From Frigidibacter sp037095735 (GTDB lineage Bacteria; Pseudomonadota; Alphaproteobacteria; Rhodobacterales; Rhodobacteraceae), in NCBI RefSeq assembly GCF_037095735.1, contig NZ_JBAWKD010000006.1:62001-126000 (forward strand): a stretch of 64,000 nucleotides of DNA. The letters run 5' to 3'. Position 1 is the first letter of the stretch, and the number at the start of each line of letters is the position of its first letter. Below, in pieces: positions 52,515 to 61,060 of the stretch. Below the pieces are notes generated by a model. The model was not told where the DNA came from. It saw only the letters and a program-made list of their open reading frames with translations, and ran no database searches. Position numbers and translations under genes: made by a program.

Positions 52515-53447
52515 TTACCAGCCTCCGAGGCCCCAGGGGCGCAGCGCGGCCTCGGCCAGAAGCGCCCCGAAATGCAGGAAGAGATAGAGCAGAGAGAAGC
52601 GGAAGACCTGCTTCTCGGCGCGGTAGCCATCCGCCTCGGCCGCCGACTCGGCACGCCGCCACAGCTTCCAGCCGCCTCGGATGAACAGCGCGTTCAGCAC
52701 GATCGAGACCGCGAGGTAGATCGGCCCGCCGATCGAGGTGAAGGCGGTGCCCACCGCGAAGGGCGCGAGGATCAGCGTATAGGCCAGGATATGGGCGCGG
52801 GTGGTGCGGCGTCCGTGGGTCACGGTCAGCATCGGCACCTTGGCGGCGGTGTAGTCGTTGTTCATGAAGAGCGCGAGCGCCCAGAAATGCGGCGGCGTCC
52901 ACAGGAAGATCAAGAGGAACATCAGCACGGATTCGACGCTGATGCCGCCGGTCGCCACCGCCCAGCCGATCATCGGGGGGAAGGCGCCGGCCGCGCCGCC
53001 GATGACGATGTTCTGCGGGGTCGAGCGCTTCAGCCACATCGTGTAGACGACGGCATAGAAGAAGATGGTGAAGGCCAGGAAAGCGGCCGCGAACCAGTTC
53101 GCCGCCAGCCCCAGCATCAGGACCGAGATCCCCGACAGCGCGAGGCCAAGGCCCAGCGCCTCGGAGGGCGCCACGCGCCCCGAGGGCACCGGGCGCGATT
53201 TCGTGCGCCGCATCACCGCGTCGATGTCGGCGTCATACCACATGTTCAGCGCGCCCGAGGCCCCGCCGCCCAGCGCGATGAACAGGATCGCGGTGAAGGC
53301 GACATAGGGGTGAACGCCCACGGGTGCGACCAAAAGCCCTACCGCCGCGGTGAAGACGACAAGGGACATGACGCGCGGCTTGAGCAGCGCGACATAGTCG
53401 CCGAATCCGGCTTCGCGGTTGTGATCGAGGGCGCTCAGATCGCTCAT
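52515..53447 (-). CDS. ctaB: Protoheme IX farnesyltransferase
   Basis: A 310-residue integral membrane UbiA-family prenyltransferase making heme O from heme B, the precursor of heme A. The two Asp-rich regions are 'ALNMWYDADIDAVMRRTKSRPVPSG' and 'YTAAKVPMLTVTHGRRTTR'. About nine hydrophobic helices are visible, including 'FAVGTAFTSIGGPIYLAVSIV'. It is between ctaC (60-bp gap with a small hairpin) and the CoxF-like gene. Confidence 0.96.
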   Translation of the reverse strand: MSDLSALDHNREAGFGDYVALLKPRVMSLVVFTAAVGLLVAPVGVHPYVAFTAILFIALGGGASGALNMWYDADIDAVMRRTKSRPVPSGRVAPSEALGLGLALSGISVLMLGLAANWFAAAFLAFTIFFYAVVYTMWLKRSTPQNIVIGGAAGAFPPMIGWAVATGGISVESVLMFLLIFLWTPPHFWALALFMNNDYTAAKVPMLTVTHGRRTTRAHILAYTLILAPFAVGTAFTSIGGPIYLAVSIVLNALFIRGGWKLWRRAESAAEADGYRAEKQVFRFSLLYLFLHFGALLAEAALRPWGLGGW

Positions 53448-53475
53448 TCACCAGTCTCCAGGTGGGGAAGCCCTT

Positions 53476-53493
53476 GGAAAGCCGGGCTTTTCC
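53476..53493. other. Small hairpin between ctaC and ctaB
   Basis: GGAAAG and CTTTTCC can pair around CCGGG with a one-base bulge, in the 60 bp between the ctaC stop and ctaB start. It may lower expression of the assembly genes relative to subunit II or stabilise the ctaC mRNA end. The stem is short, so this is tentative. Confidence 0.3.
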
Positions 53494-53507
53494 CTGCCTT
53501 GGCCCAG

Positions 53508-54458
53508 TCAGTCGGCCGAGGCGAGTTTCAGGGTCTTCGGGGCCGGATTGGCCGCAAAGAGCTCCTTAGCGCGGGCGAGCCACTGATCATAGGCCTCCTG
53601 GCTGACCACCTTCACCACGATCGGCATGTAGGCATGGTCCTTGCCGCAAAGCTCCGAGCACTGGCCGAAGAACACGCCCTCGCGGTCGGCGTTGAACCAC
53701 AGTTCGGCGATCCGGCCCGGAACGGCGTCCTGCTTCACGGCGAAGGCCGGCACGGTCCAGCTGTGGATCACGTCCGAGCCGGTGACCTGCACGACGATGG
53801 TCTTGCCGACCGGCACCACCATCGGGTTGTCGACGGCCAGCAGGAACTCGTCGGGCTGGTAGCCGGCGGCGGTCAGCTTGGCGGCCATCGCCGGGCCGTT
53901 GACGTAGGGAACCGCACCGGCGCTTTCGTCCTCGGCGGTCAGCGTGGCGGGATGGCCCAGCATGTAGCTGTCGAAAGCCACCTGCTCGTCGGGATATTCA
54001 TAGCCCCAATACCACTGGTAGCCGGTCACCTTGATGGTGATGTCGGCCTCGGGGATCTCCTGCTGCTTGAACAGGATCGGCAGCGAGAACGAGCCGATGA
54101 CCACCAGGATCAGCACCGGGATCAGCGTCCAGGCGATTTCCACCGGCGTGTTGTGGGTGAAACGCGCGGGCACCGGGTTGGCGCGGCGGTTGTAGCGCAG
54201 GATGCAGATCGCCAGCAGCGCCACGACGAAGATCGTGATCACGGTGATCACGTAAAGCAGCATGTGGTCGAGCCACTGCTGGTCATGCGCCAGCTCGGTC
54301 GCGGCAGGCTGGAAGCCCATGCCGCCCTGATACGCGCGGCCGACGGTTTCCAGACCGGTCAGACCGTCGCCCGCCGCCTCCTGTGCGCGGGCGATCCCGG
54401 CGGCCAGAAGCCCCGGAACCACGGTGACCAGAGCGGAAAGCTTTCCGGCAAGACGCAT
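53508..54458 (-). CDS. ctaC: Cytochrome c oxidase subunit II
   Basis: A 316-residue protein with a signal peptide (about residues 1-25, ending GIARA-Q), two transmembrane helices (around 'HMLLYVITVITIFVVALLAICIL' and 'IAWTLIPVLILVVIGSFSLPIL') and a periplasmic cupredoxin domain. The CuA ligands are in 'GQCSELCGKDHAYMPIV': C267, C271, H275 and M278. The conserved aromatic patch is 'VTGYQWYWGYEYPD'. It accepts electrons from cytochrome c. It is the first gene of the leftward cox operon and is divergent from tldD. Confidence 0.96.
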   Translation of the reverse strand: MRLAGKLSALVTVVPGLLAAGIARAQEAAGDGLTGLETVGRAYQGGMGFQPAATELAHDQQWLDHMLLYVITVITIFVVALLAICILRYNRRANPVPARFTHNTPVEIAWTLIPVLILVVIGSFSLPILFKQQEIPEADITIKVTGYQWYWGYEYPDEQVAFDSYMLGHPATLTAEDESAGAVPYVNGPAMAAKLTAAGYQPDEFLLAVDNPMVVPVGKTIVVQVTGSDVIHSWTVPAFAVKQDAVPGRIAELWFNADREGVFFGQCSELCGKDHAYMPIVVKVVSQEAYDQWLARAKELFAANPAPKTLKLASAD

Positions 54459-54528
54459 CGATCCTATCTCCCTCGTGTCGGGCGCGGCTCCTCAACCGCG
54501 CACGCCTCACGCACGCAAACGTGACGCG

Positions 54529-54558
54529 TTGTAACATGGCCCTCAAAAACCATATTGT
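54529..54558 (+). promoter_or_regulatory. Candidate promoter for tldD
   Basis: TTGTAA (54529-54534), an 18-bp spacer and TATTGT (54553-54558) form a weak sigma-70-like pair in the 171-bp divergent region between ctaC and tldD. The A-rich spacer stands out in this GC-rich sequence. Predicted by eye only. Confidence 0.35.
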
Positions 54559-54629
54559 GCCCGAACCGACAAGCGAAACCGTGCGACACGGCGCCGCGCC
54601 TGCGACAGATCTAAGACAGGGTTGACACC

Positions 54630-56051
54630 ATGGCTGACGGGCCCTTCCGCCCCTTCGACACCCATCTCGACGAGGCTGCCGCGCTGGCGGTGCTGCGCGA
54701 GGCGACCGCGGGGGCCGAGGATGGCGAGCTGTTCCTCGAGCGCCGCCGCTCGGAATCGATAGTCTTCGACGACGGGCGCGTGCGGTCTGCAAGCTATGAC
54801 GCCTCGGAAGGCTTCGGCCTGCGCGCGGTGAAGGGCGAGGTCGCGGGCTATGCGCATTCGACCGAGATCTCGGAACCCGCGCTGAAGCGCGCCGCCGCCA
54901 CCGCGCGGCTCGCCGTGGGCGATGGCGGCGGGGTGATGGCCCCCCCGCCCCCCGGCACCAACCGCCGCCTCTACGCCGACAGCGATCCGATGGCCGACGC
55001 CACCTTCGGCGTGAAGCTGGAAACCCTGCGCGAGATCGACGCCTTCCTGCGCGACATCGACAGCCGCGTGGTGCAGGTCACCGCCTCGGTCTCGGCCTCG
55101 CACCAGGAGGTGGTGATCCTGCGTCCCGAGGGCGGGCTCGTGTCCGACATCCGGCCGATGGCGCGGCTCAATGTCTCGGTGATCGTCGAGAAGGGCGGCC
55201 GGCGCGAATCCGGCAGCGCGGGCGGCGGCGGGCGCTATGGGCTTTCGGGGCTGATCACCTCGGATCACTGGAAGGGCGTGGCGCGCGAGGCGCTGCGCGT
55301 GGCCTTGGTGAACCTCGAGGCAGAGGCAGCCCCCGCGGGCGTGATGGACGTGGCGCTCGGCCCGGGTTGGCCGGGGATCCTGCTGCACGAGGCGATCGGC
55401 CACGGGCTCGAGGGCGACTTCAACCGCAAGAAATCCTCGGTCTTCTCGGAGCTGATGGGCCAGCGCATTGCCGCGAAAGGCGTGACGGTGCTGGACGACG
55501 GCACGATCCCCGACCGGCGCGGCTCGATCAGCGTCGATGACGAGGGCACGCCCTCGGCGAAGAACGTGCTGATCGAGGACGGGGTGCTGGTCGGCTACAT
55601 GCAGGACCGCCAGAACGCACGGCTGATGGGCGTCGCGCCCACCGGCAACGGCCGGCGCGAGAGCCACGCCCATATCCCGATGCCGCGGATGACCAACACC
55701 TACATGCTGGGCGGCGAGGCGACGCCGGAAGAGGTCCGGGCCGAGATGAAGGACGGGATCTGGGCGGTGGGCTTCGGCGGCGGGCAGGTCGACATCACCA
55801 GCGGAAAGTTCGTCTTCTCCTGCACCGAGGCCTATCGGGTGAAGAACGGCGTTGTCGGCGCACCTGTGAAGGGCGCGACGCTGATCGGCGACGGGGCGAC
55901 GGCGCTGCAGCACATCCGCGCGATCGGCAACGACATGGCGCTGGACCCCGGCATGGGCAATTGCGGCAAGGCCGGGCAATGGGTGCCGGTGGGCGTCGGC
56001 CAGCCGACGCTGCTGATCGGCGGGCTGACCGTCGGCGGTTCGGCCGCTTGA
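54630..56051 (+). CDS. tldD: Metalloprotease TldD
   Basis: A 473-residue TldD/PmbA-family protease. The zinc motif HExxxH is H253-E254...H258 in 'GILLHEAIGHGLEGDFNRKKSS', with the third ligand, a Cys, expected in 'SGKFVFSCTEAYRVKNG'. The N-terminal domain has 'LFLERRRSESIVFDDGRVRSASYDASEGFGLRAV'. With TldE/PmbA (not in this window) it degrades unfolded peptides and matures some RiPPs. It is divergent from ctaC. Confidence 0.96.
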   Translation: MADGPFRPFDTHLDEAAALAVLREATAGAEDGELFLERRRSESIVFDDGRVRSASYDASEGFGLRAVKGEVAGYAHSTEISEPALKRAAATARLAVGDGGGVMAPPPPGTNRRLYADSDPMADATFGVKLETLREIDAFLRDIDSRVVQVTASVSASHQEVVILRPEGGLVSDIRPMARLNVSVIVEKGGRRESGSAGGGGRYGLSGLITSDHWKGVAREALRVALVNLEAEAAPAGVMDVALGPGWPGILLHEAIGHGLEGDFNRKKSSVFSELMGQRIAAKGVTVLDDGTIPDRRGSISVDDEGTPSAKNVLIEDGVLVGYMQDRQNARLMGVAPTGNGRRESHAHIPMPRMTNTYMLGGEATPEEVRAEMKDGIWAVGFGGGQVDITSGKFVFSCTEAYRVKNGVVGAPVKGATLIGDGATALQHIRAIGNDMALDPGMGNCGKAGQWVPVGVGQPTLLIGGLTVGGSAA

Positions 56052-56172
56052 TGCCGCTACGGCGACGGTCCGCAACGACTGTCGCCGGACCTCGAACGAA
56101 TCGCGCGGCGTCAATCACTCGTTAACCTTACGCCCGCTATACCGGTCCTCGGCGAATGAGGCGGAGGTCCGG

Positions 56173-57399
56173 ATGAACAAGGACTTGTTCACTTTTCCCA
56201 CCCCCTTCACCCCACCCACTGCGGAAGAGGATCAGATCCTCTGGCTCCGTCTCATTCGCTCCCGCAAGGTCGGCCCGGCCACGTTCTGGCGGCTGATCGG
56301 CGAACATGGCTCGGCAGAGGCGGCATTGGCCGCGCTGCCCGAGATCGCCCGGGCCGCCGGGATCACCGATTACCAACCCTGCCCGCTGCCCGTCGCCCGT
56401 GCCGAACTGTCCGAGGGGCGCCGCGCCGGCGCGCGGCTGCTCTGCCGGGGCGCACCGGGCTATCCGCCGCGGCTGGCCGAACTGGCAGAGGCCCCGCCGC
56501 TCCTCTGGGCGATCGGCGCGGAAGAGCTCGCACAGCGCCCCGCGGTCGCGCTCGTCGGCGCCCGCAATGCGTCATCCCTCGGCATGCGCATGGCGCGGCG
56601 GCTGGCCGTCGGGCTGACCGAGGCCGGCTATGCCGTGGTCTCGGGCCTCGCGCGCGGCATCGACACCGCCGCGCATGAGGCCGCCCTCGCCGGCGGCACC
56701 GTCGCGATCCATGCCGGCGGGGTCGACGTGACCTATCCGCGCGAGAATGCGGCGCTTTCCGCCGCGATTGCCGCGCAAGGCCTGCGCCTGTCCGAACAGC
56801 CGCCGGGGCTGGAGCCCATCGCACGCCATTTCCCGCAGCGAAACCGGCTGATCGCCGGCATGGCCGAGGCCGTCGTGGTGGTCGAGGCCGCCCCCCAGTC
56901 GGGCAGCCTGATCACCGCGCGCGATGCGCTCGACCTTGGCCGCGAGGTTCTGGCCGTGCCCGGCCACCCGGTCGATGCCCGGGCCGCGGGGTGCAATGCG
57001 CTGATCCGCGACGGCGCGACGCTCGTGCGCGGGATCGCCGATGTGCTCGAGGCCCTGGGCGGTTCGCACGCCACACAGCGAACCGCAGACGCGCTCGCGC
57101 CGCCGGCAGAGCCGCAGGCCGAACCACCGATGCCCCAGCAGGATGGGCAGGCTGCGGCGCCCGCGCCGAAACGGACCCGCCCGGCCCCCGGTGCGGCACC
57201 CTCCCCCCGCGGCCTGTCCGAAACCGCCGCCCTGCACCGCATCATCCTCGACCGTCTCGGCCCCGCGCCGATCGCCGAGGATGCGCTGATCCGCGACCTC
57301 GCGATGCCCGCGGCCCGCGTTGCGCCGGAACTGCTGACGCTCGAACTCGACGGACGGATCGAACGCATGCCCGGCGGCTTCGTCGCCCGCATCCAATAG
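56173..57399 (+). CDS. dprA: DNA-processing protein DprA
   Basis: A 408-residue protein that loads RecA on incoming single-stranded DNA during natural transformation or after gene-transfer-agent uptake. An N-terminal helical region ('QILWLRLIRSRKVGPATFWRLI') precedes the Rossmann domain with 'VALVGARNASSLGMRMARRLA', 'VVSGLARGIDTAAHEAALAGGTVAIHAGGVDVTYPREN' and 'VVVVEAAPQSGSLITARDALDLGREVLAVPG'. After a Pro/Ala linker, the C-terminal winged helix is 'TAALHRIILDRLGPAPIAEDALIRDL'. GGAGG precedes the start. A GC hairpin follows the stop. Confidence 0.95.
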   Translation: MNKDLFTFPTPFTPPTAEEDQILWLRLIRSRKVGPATFWRLIGEHGSAEAALAALPEIARAAGITDYQPCPLPVARAELSEGRRAGARLLCRGAPGYPPRLAELAEAPPLLWAIGAEELAQRPAVALVGARNASSLGMRMARRLAVGLTEAGYAVVSGLARGIDTAAHEAALAGGTVAIHAGGVDVTYPRENAALSAAIAAQGLRLSEQPPGLEPIARHFPQRNRLIAGMAEAVVVVEAAPQSGSLITARDALDLGREVLAVPGHPVDARAAGCNALIRDGATLVRGIADVLEALGGSHATQRTADALAPPAEPQAEPPMPQQDGQAAAPAPKRTRPAPGAAPSPRGLSETAALHRIILDRLGPAPIAEDALIRDLAMPAARVAPELLTLELDGRIERMPGGFVARIQ

Positions 57400-57407
57400 A
57401 CGGCACC

Positions 57408-57429
57408 GCGCCGCCCGGCAGGGCGGCGC
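57408..57429. terminator. Hairpin after dprA
   Basis: GCGCCGCCC and GGGCGGCGC pair perfectly over 9 bp with a GGCA loop, 9 bp after the dprA stop. There is no U-tract, so it may be a weak or factor-assisted terminator. Confidence 0.5.
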
Positions 57430-57521
57430 CCGGCCCAACGCGGACAAGCGGCCCCCGGGCCGCGCCGGACGGCGGCGGGAGCCTTCGCTCAAAGCCGCGA
57501 CATCGGCCGGGACCGCATGCA

Positions 57522-57551
57522 TTGACAATCCCCATCCCCCCACCCCATGTT
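57522..57551 (+). promoter_or_regulatory. Candidate promoter for topA
   Basis: A consensus -35 box TTGACA (57522-57527) lies 64 bp before the topA start. The downstream -10 is poor (CATGTT at 57546-57551 with an 18-bp spacer). The perfect -35 is the only real support. Confidence 0.35.
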
Positions 57552-57590
57552 CCCCGACCGAAGTGAAGTACCCTCCCCGAAGGACCGAAC

Positions 57591-60233
57591 ATGGCCGTCG
57601 TCGTCGTCGAATCCCCTGCCAAGGCCAAGACAATCAACAAGTATCTCGGCTCCGACTACACGGTGCTCGCCTCCTTCGGCCATGTCCGCGACCTGCCCGC
57701 CAAGGACGGTTCGGTCGACACCGACAATGAATTCGGCATGACCTGGGAGGTCGCGGCCGACAGCAAGAAACACGTTCGCGCCATCGCCGAGGCGCTGAAG
57801 ACCGACGACACGCTGATCCTCGCCACCGACCCTGACAGGGAGGGCGAGGCGATCTCGTGGCACCTACAGGAGGCCCTCGCCTCGTCGCTGAAGAAGGGCA
57901 AGACCGTCCGCCGGGTGACCTTCAACGCCATCACCAAATCCGCCGTCACCGAGGCGATGAGCAAACCCCGCGATGTCGACATGGAGCTGGTCGAGGCCTA
58001 TCTGGCCCGCCGCGCGCTCGACTATCTCGTGGGCTTCAACCTCTCGCCGGTGCTCTGGCGCAAGCTGCCCGGCGCCAAGTCCGCCGGCCGCGTGCAATCC
58101 GTCTGCCTGCGCCTGATCGTCGAGCGCGAGATGGAGATCGAGGCCTTCCGGGCCCGTGAATACTGGTCGGTCAAGGCGATCCTGGAAACCCCGCGCGGTC
58201 AGAGCTTCGAGGCCCGGCTGACCGTGCTCGGCGGCAAGAAACTCGACCGCTTCGACATCGCCACCGAAGAGGCCGCGAGCCTCGCCGTCGAGGCGATCCG
58301 CTCGCGCGACCTGACCGTGAAATCGGTCGAGGCGAAGCCCGCCAGCCGCAACCCCTACCCGCCCTTCATGACCTCGACCCTGCAGCAGGAGGCCAGCCGC
58401 AAGTTCGGCATGGGCGCCAAGGCCTGCATGGCCGCCGCGCAGCGCCTCTACGAGGCCGGGCACATCACCTACATGCGGACCGACGGCATCGACATGGCGC
58501 CCGAGGCGGTCACCGCTGCCCGCGAGGCGATCCGGGCCCGCTTCGGCGCGTCCTACGTTCCTGACAGCCCGCGGATCTACAAGAACAAGGCCAAGAACGC
58601 GCAGGAAGCGCATGAATGCATCCGCCCGACCGAGATGTCGGCGGCCCCCGACGACCTGCGCCTGACCGAAAGCGATCAGAAGCGCCTCTACGACCTGATC
58701 TGGAAGCGCACCATCGCCAGCCAGATGGCCGCCGCGCGGCTGGAACGGACCACCGTCGACGTCGGCTCGCGCGACGGCGAGGTCGAGCTGCGCGCCACCG
58801 GCCAGGTGGTGATGTTCGACGGCTTCCTCAAGGTCTACGACGAAGGCCGCGACGACGAGGGCGAGGACGAGGGCCGCCTGCCGCAGATCATGCAGGGCGA
58901 AGCCGCGAAGAAGCAGGGGATCACGCCCGAACAGCATTTCACCCAGCCCCCCGCCCGCTATACTGAGGCGACGCTGGTCAAGCGCATGGAAGAGCTGGGC
59001 ATCGGCCGCCCCTCGACCTACGCCTCGATCGTGACCACGATCCAGGACCGCGACTATGTCCGCAAGGACAAGAACCGCCTGATCCCCGAGGACAAGGGCC
59101 GGCTCGTCACCGCCTTCCTCGCGAACTTCTTCAAGCGTTACGTCGAATACGACTTCACCTCGGCGCTGGAAGCCGAGCTTGACGACATCTCGGCGGGCGA
59201 ACGTGACTACAAGGAAGTGCTGGCGCGGTTCTGGCGCGACTTCTCGGCCGCGATCGCCGAGACATCCGAATTGCGCATCACCGAGGTGCTCGAAAAGCTT
59301 GACGATTTCCTTGCCCCGCATCTCTACCCGGCCCGCGCCGACGGCTCGGACCCGCGGATCTGCCCAGTCTGCGGCACTGGCAAGCTGAACCTGAAGACCG
59401 CGCGGTCGGGCGGGGCCTTCATCGGCTGCGCAAACTATCCCGAATGTCGCTACACCCGCCCGATCTCGACCGCGGGCGGCGAAGAGGGCATGGCGCTGAC
59501 CGGTGACGGCAAGCTGCTGGGCAACGACCCGGCGGGCCTGCCGATCACGCTGCGCACCGGCCGCTTCGGGCCCTACGTCCAGCGCGGCGAGGCCAGCGAA
59601 GAGCAGCCGAAACCGCCGCGCTCGAGCCTGCCGAAGGGCTGGAGCCCCGAGTCGATCGACCTCGAACGCGCGCTGATGCTTCTGGATCTGCCGCGCGAGA
59701 TCGGCCTGCACCCCGAGGACAAGGAAAAGGTCGAGGCCGGCATCGGCCGCTTTGGCCCCTACGTCAAGCACGGCTCGACCTATGCCAACCTTCCGGAGGT
59801 CGACGAGGTCTTCACCATCGGCATGAACCGCGCGATCGAGGTGCTGGCGCAGAAGGCCAGCCGCGGCGCCGGGCGCGGCGCGGCGGCCAAGCCGCTGAAG
59901 GAGCTGGGCGAGCATCCGGACGGCGGCGCGATCCAGGTCATGCCCGGCCGCTACGGGCCCTACGTCAAATGGGGCAAGGTCAACGCGACCCTGCCGAAAG
60001 AGATCGAGCCCGAGGCGATCACCGTCGATCAGGCGGTCGAGCTGGTGAACGCCAAGGCGTCGAAGGGCGGCAAGAAGCCCGCGAAGAAGGCCACAGCCAA
60101 GGCTGCACCGAAGGCAGCCGCGAAACCGGCGGCAAAGACCGCCGCCAAGAAGCCTGCCGCGAAGAAGGCCCCTGCCAAGAAGACGGCAAAGCCGAAGGCC
60201 GGCGAGGCCGATGCCTCGGATCTGGGCGAGTAA
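57591..60233 (+). CDS. topA: DNA topoisomerase I
   Basis: An 880-residue type IA topoisomerase that relaxes negative supercoils. The TOPRIM domain starts 'VVVVESPAKAKTINKYLGSD' and has 'DPDREGEAISWHL'. The active-site tyrosine is Tyr294 in 'GHITYMRTDGIDMAPEAV'. One C4 zinc ribbon is visible at C591/C594/C613/C619, followed by several glycine-rich 'GRFGPYV' modules (three clear copies). The last 50 or so residues are an Ala/Lys/Pro tail (KKPAKKATAKAAPKAAAKPA...) that should bind DNA non-specifically. It follows dprA, the common dprA-topA order. Confidence 0.97.
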   Translation: MAVVVVESPAKAKTINKYLGSDYTVLASFGHVRDLPAKDGSVDTDNEFGMTWEVAADSKKHVRAIAEALKTDDTLILATDPDREGEAISWHLQEALASSLKKGKTVRRVTFNAITKSAVTEAMSKPRDVDMELVEAYLARRALDYLVGFNLSPVLWRKLPGAKSAGRVQSVCLRLIVEREMEIEAFRAREYWSVKAILETPRGQSFEARLTVLGGKKLDRFDIATEEAASLAVEAIRSRDLTVKSVEAKPASRNPYPPFMTSTLQQEASRKFGMGAKACMAAAQRLYEAGHITYMRTDGIDMAPEAVTAAREAIRARFGASYVPDSPRIYKNKAKNAQEAHECIRPTEMSAAPDDLRLTESDQKRLYDLIWKRTIASQMAAARLERTTVDVGSRDGEVELRATGQVVMFDGFLKVYDEGRDDEGEDEGRLPQIMQGEAAKKQGITPEQHFTQPPARYTEATLVKRMEELGIGRPSTYASIVTTIQDRDYVRKDKNRLIPEDKGRLVTAFLANFFKRYVEYDFTSALEAELDDISAGERDYKEVLARFWRDFSAAIAETSELRITEVLEKLDDFLAPHLYPARADGSDPRICPVCGTGKLNLKTARSGGAFIGCANYPECRYTRPISTAGGEEGMALTGDGKLLGNDPAGLPITLRTGRFGPYVQRGEASEEQPKPPRSSLPKGWSPESIDLERALMLLDLPREIGLHPEDKEKVEAGIGRFGPYVKHGSTYANLPEVDEVFTIGMNRAIEVLAQKASRGAGRGAAAKPLKELGEHPDGGAIQVMPGRYGPYVKWGKVNATLPKEIEPEAITVDQAVELVNAKASKGGKKPAKKATAKAAPKAAAKPAAKTAAKKPAAKKAPAKKTAKPKAGEADASDLGE

Positions 60234-60364
60234 CCCGCTGGCCGCGCGCCGTTTCCGACTGACGCTGCGGAGCGGCGATTGACTCCCGGTCCCCGGCGAT
60301 GGAACGTGTCGCCGGAGGCCCCGTCCACGTGCGGGGCAAGGCGTGACGCAGCGGGAGGCGCGGA

Positions 60365-61060
60365 ATGAAGAAGGTCTACGGCAGCGCGGGCGAGGCTCTG
60401 GACGGGCTTCTCTTCGACGGGATGCTGATCGCCGCCGGCGGCTTCGGCCTTTGCGGGATTCCCGAGCTTCTGATCCAGTCGATCAAGGAAGCGGGCACCA
60501 AGGACATCACCGTCGCCTCGAACAACTGCGGCGTCGACGATTTCGGCCTCGGCATCCTGCTGAAGACCCGCCAGATCAAGAAGATGATCTCGTCCTATGT
60601 CGGCGAGAACGCGGAATTCATGCGCCAGTACCTCTCGGGCGAGCTCGAGCTGGAGTTCAACCCACAGGGCACGCTGGCCGAGCGCATGCGCGCCGGCGGC
60701 GCCGGGATCCCGGGCTTCTACACCAAGACCGGCGTCGGCACCGTCATTGCCGAGGGCAAGCCGGTGATGAACTTCGACGGTCAGGACTACATCCTGGAGC
60801 GCGGCATCGTCGCCGACCTCGCCATCGTCAAGGCCTGGAAGGCGGATGAAAGCGGCAACCTCGTGTTCCGCAAGACCGCGCGCAACTTCAACCCGCCGGC
60901 CGCGATGTGCGGCAAGGTCTGCGTGGTCGAGGTCGAAGAGATCGTGCCGGTCGGCAGCCTCGACCCCGATCACATCCACCTGCCCGGCATCTACGTGCAC
61001 CGCCTGATCCAGGGCGAGCACGAGAAGCGCATCGAGAACCGCACCACCCGCGCCGCATGA
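60365..61060 (+). CDS. scoA: 3-oxoacid CoA-transferase subunit A
   Basis: A 231-residue subunit of succinyl-CoA:3-oxoacid CoA-transferase or a close relative. It starts MKKVYGSAGEALDGLLFDGM, then 'AAGGFGLCGIPELLIQSIKE', the CoA-binding glycine loop, and 'GAGIPGFYTKTGVGTVIAEGKPVMNFDGQDYILE', diagnostic of subunit A. It interconverts succinyl-CoA or acetyl-CoA with acetoacetyl-CoA, supporting ketone-body or polyhydroxybutyrate use. GGAGG precedes the ATG. Subunit B is not immediately downstream as usual; two SGNH-like genes lie between, the first coupled by an ATGA overlap. Confidence 0.94.
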   Translation: MKKVYGSAGEALDGLLFDGMLIAAGGFGLCGIPELLIQSIKEAGTKDITVASNNCGVDDFGLGILLKTRQIKKMISSYVGENAEFMRQYLSGELELEFNPQGTLAERMRAGGAGIPGFYTKTGVGTVIAEGKPVMNFDGQDYILERGIVADLAIVKAWKADESGNLVFRKTARNFNPPAAMCGKVCVVEVEEIVPVGSLDPDHIHLPGIYVHRLIQGEHEKRIENRTTRAA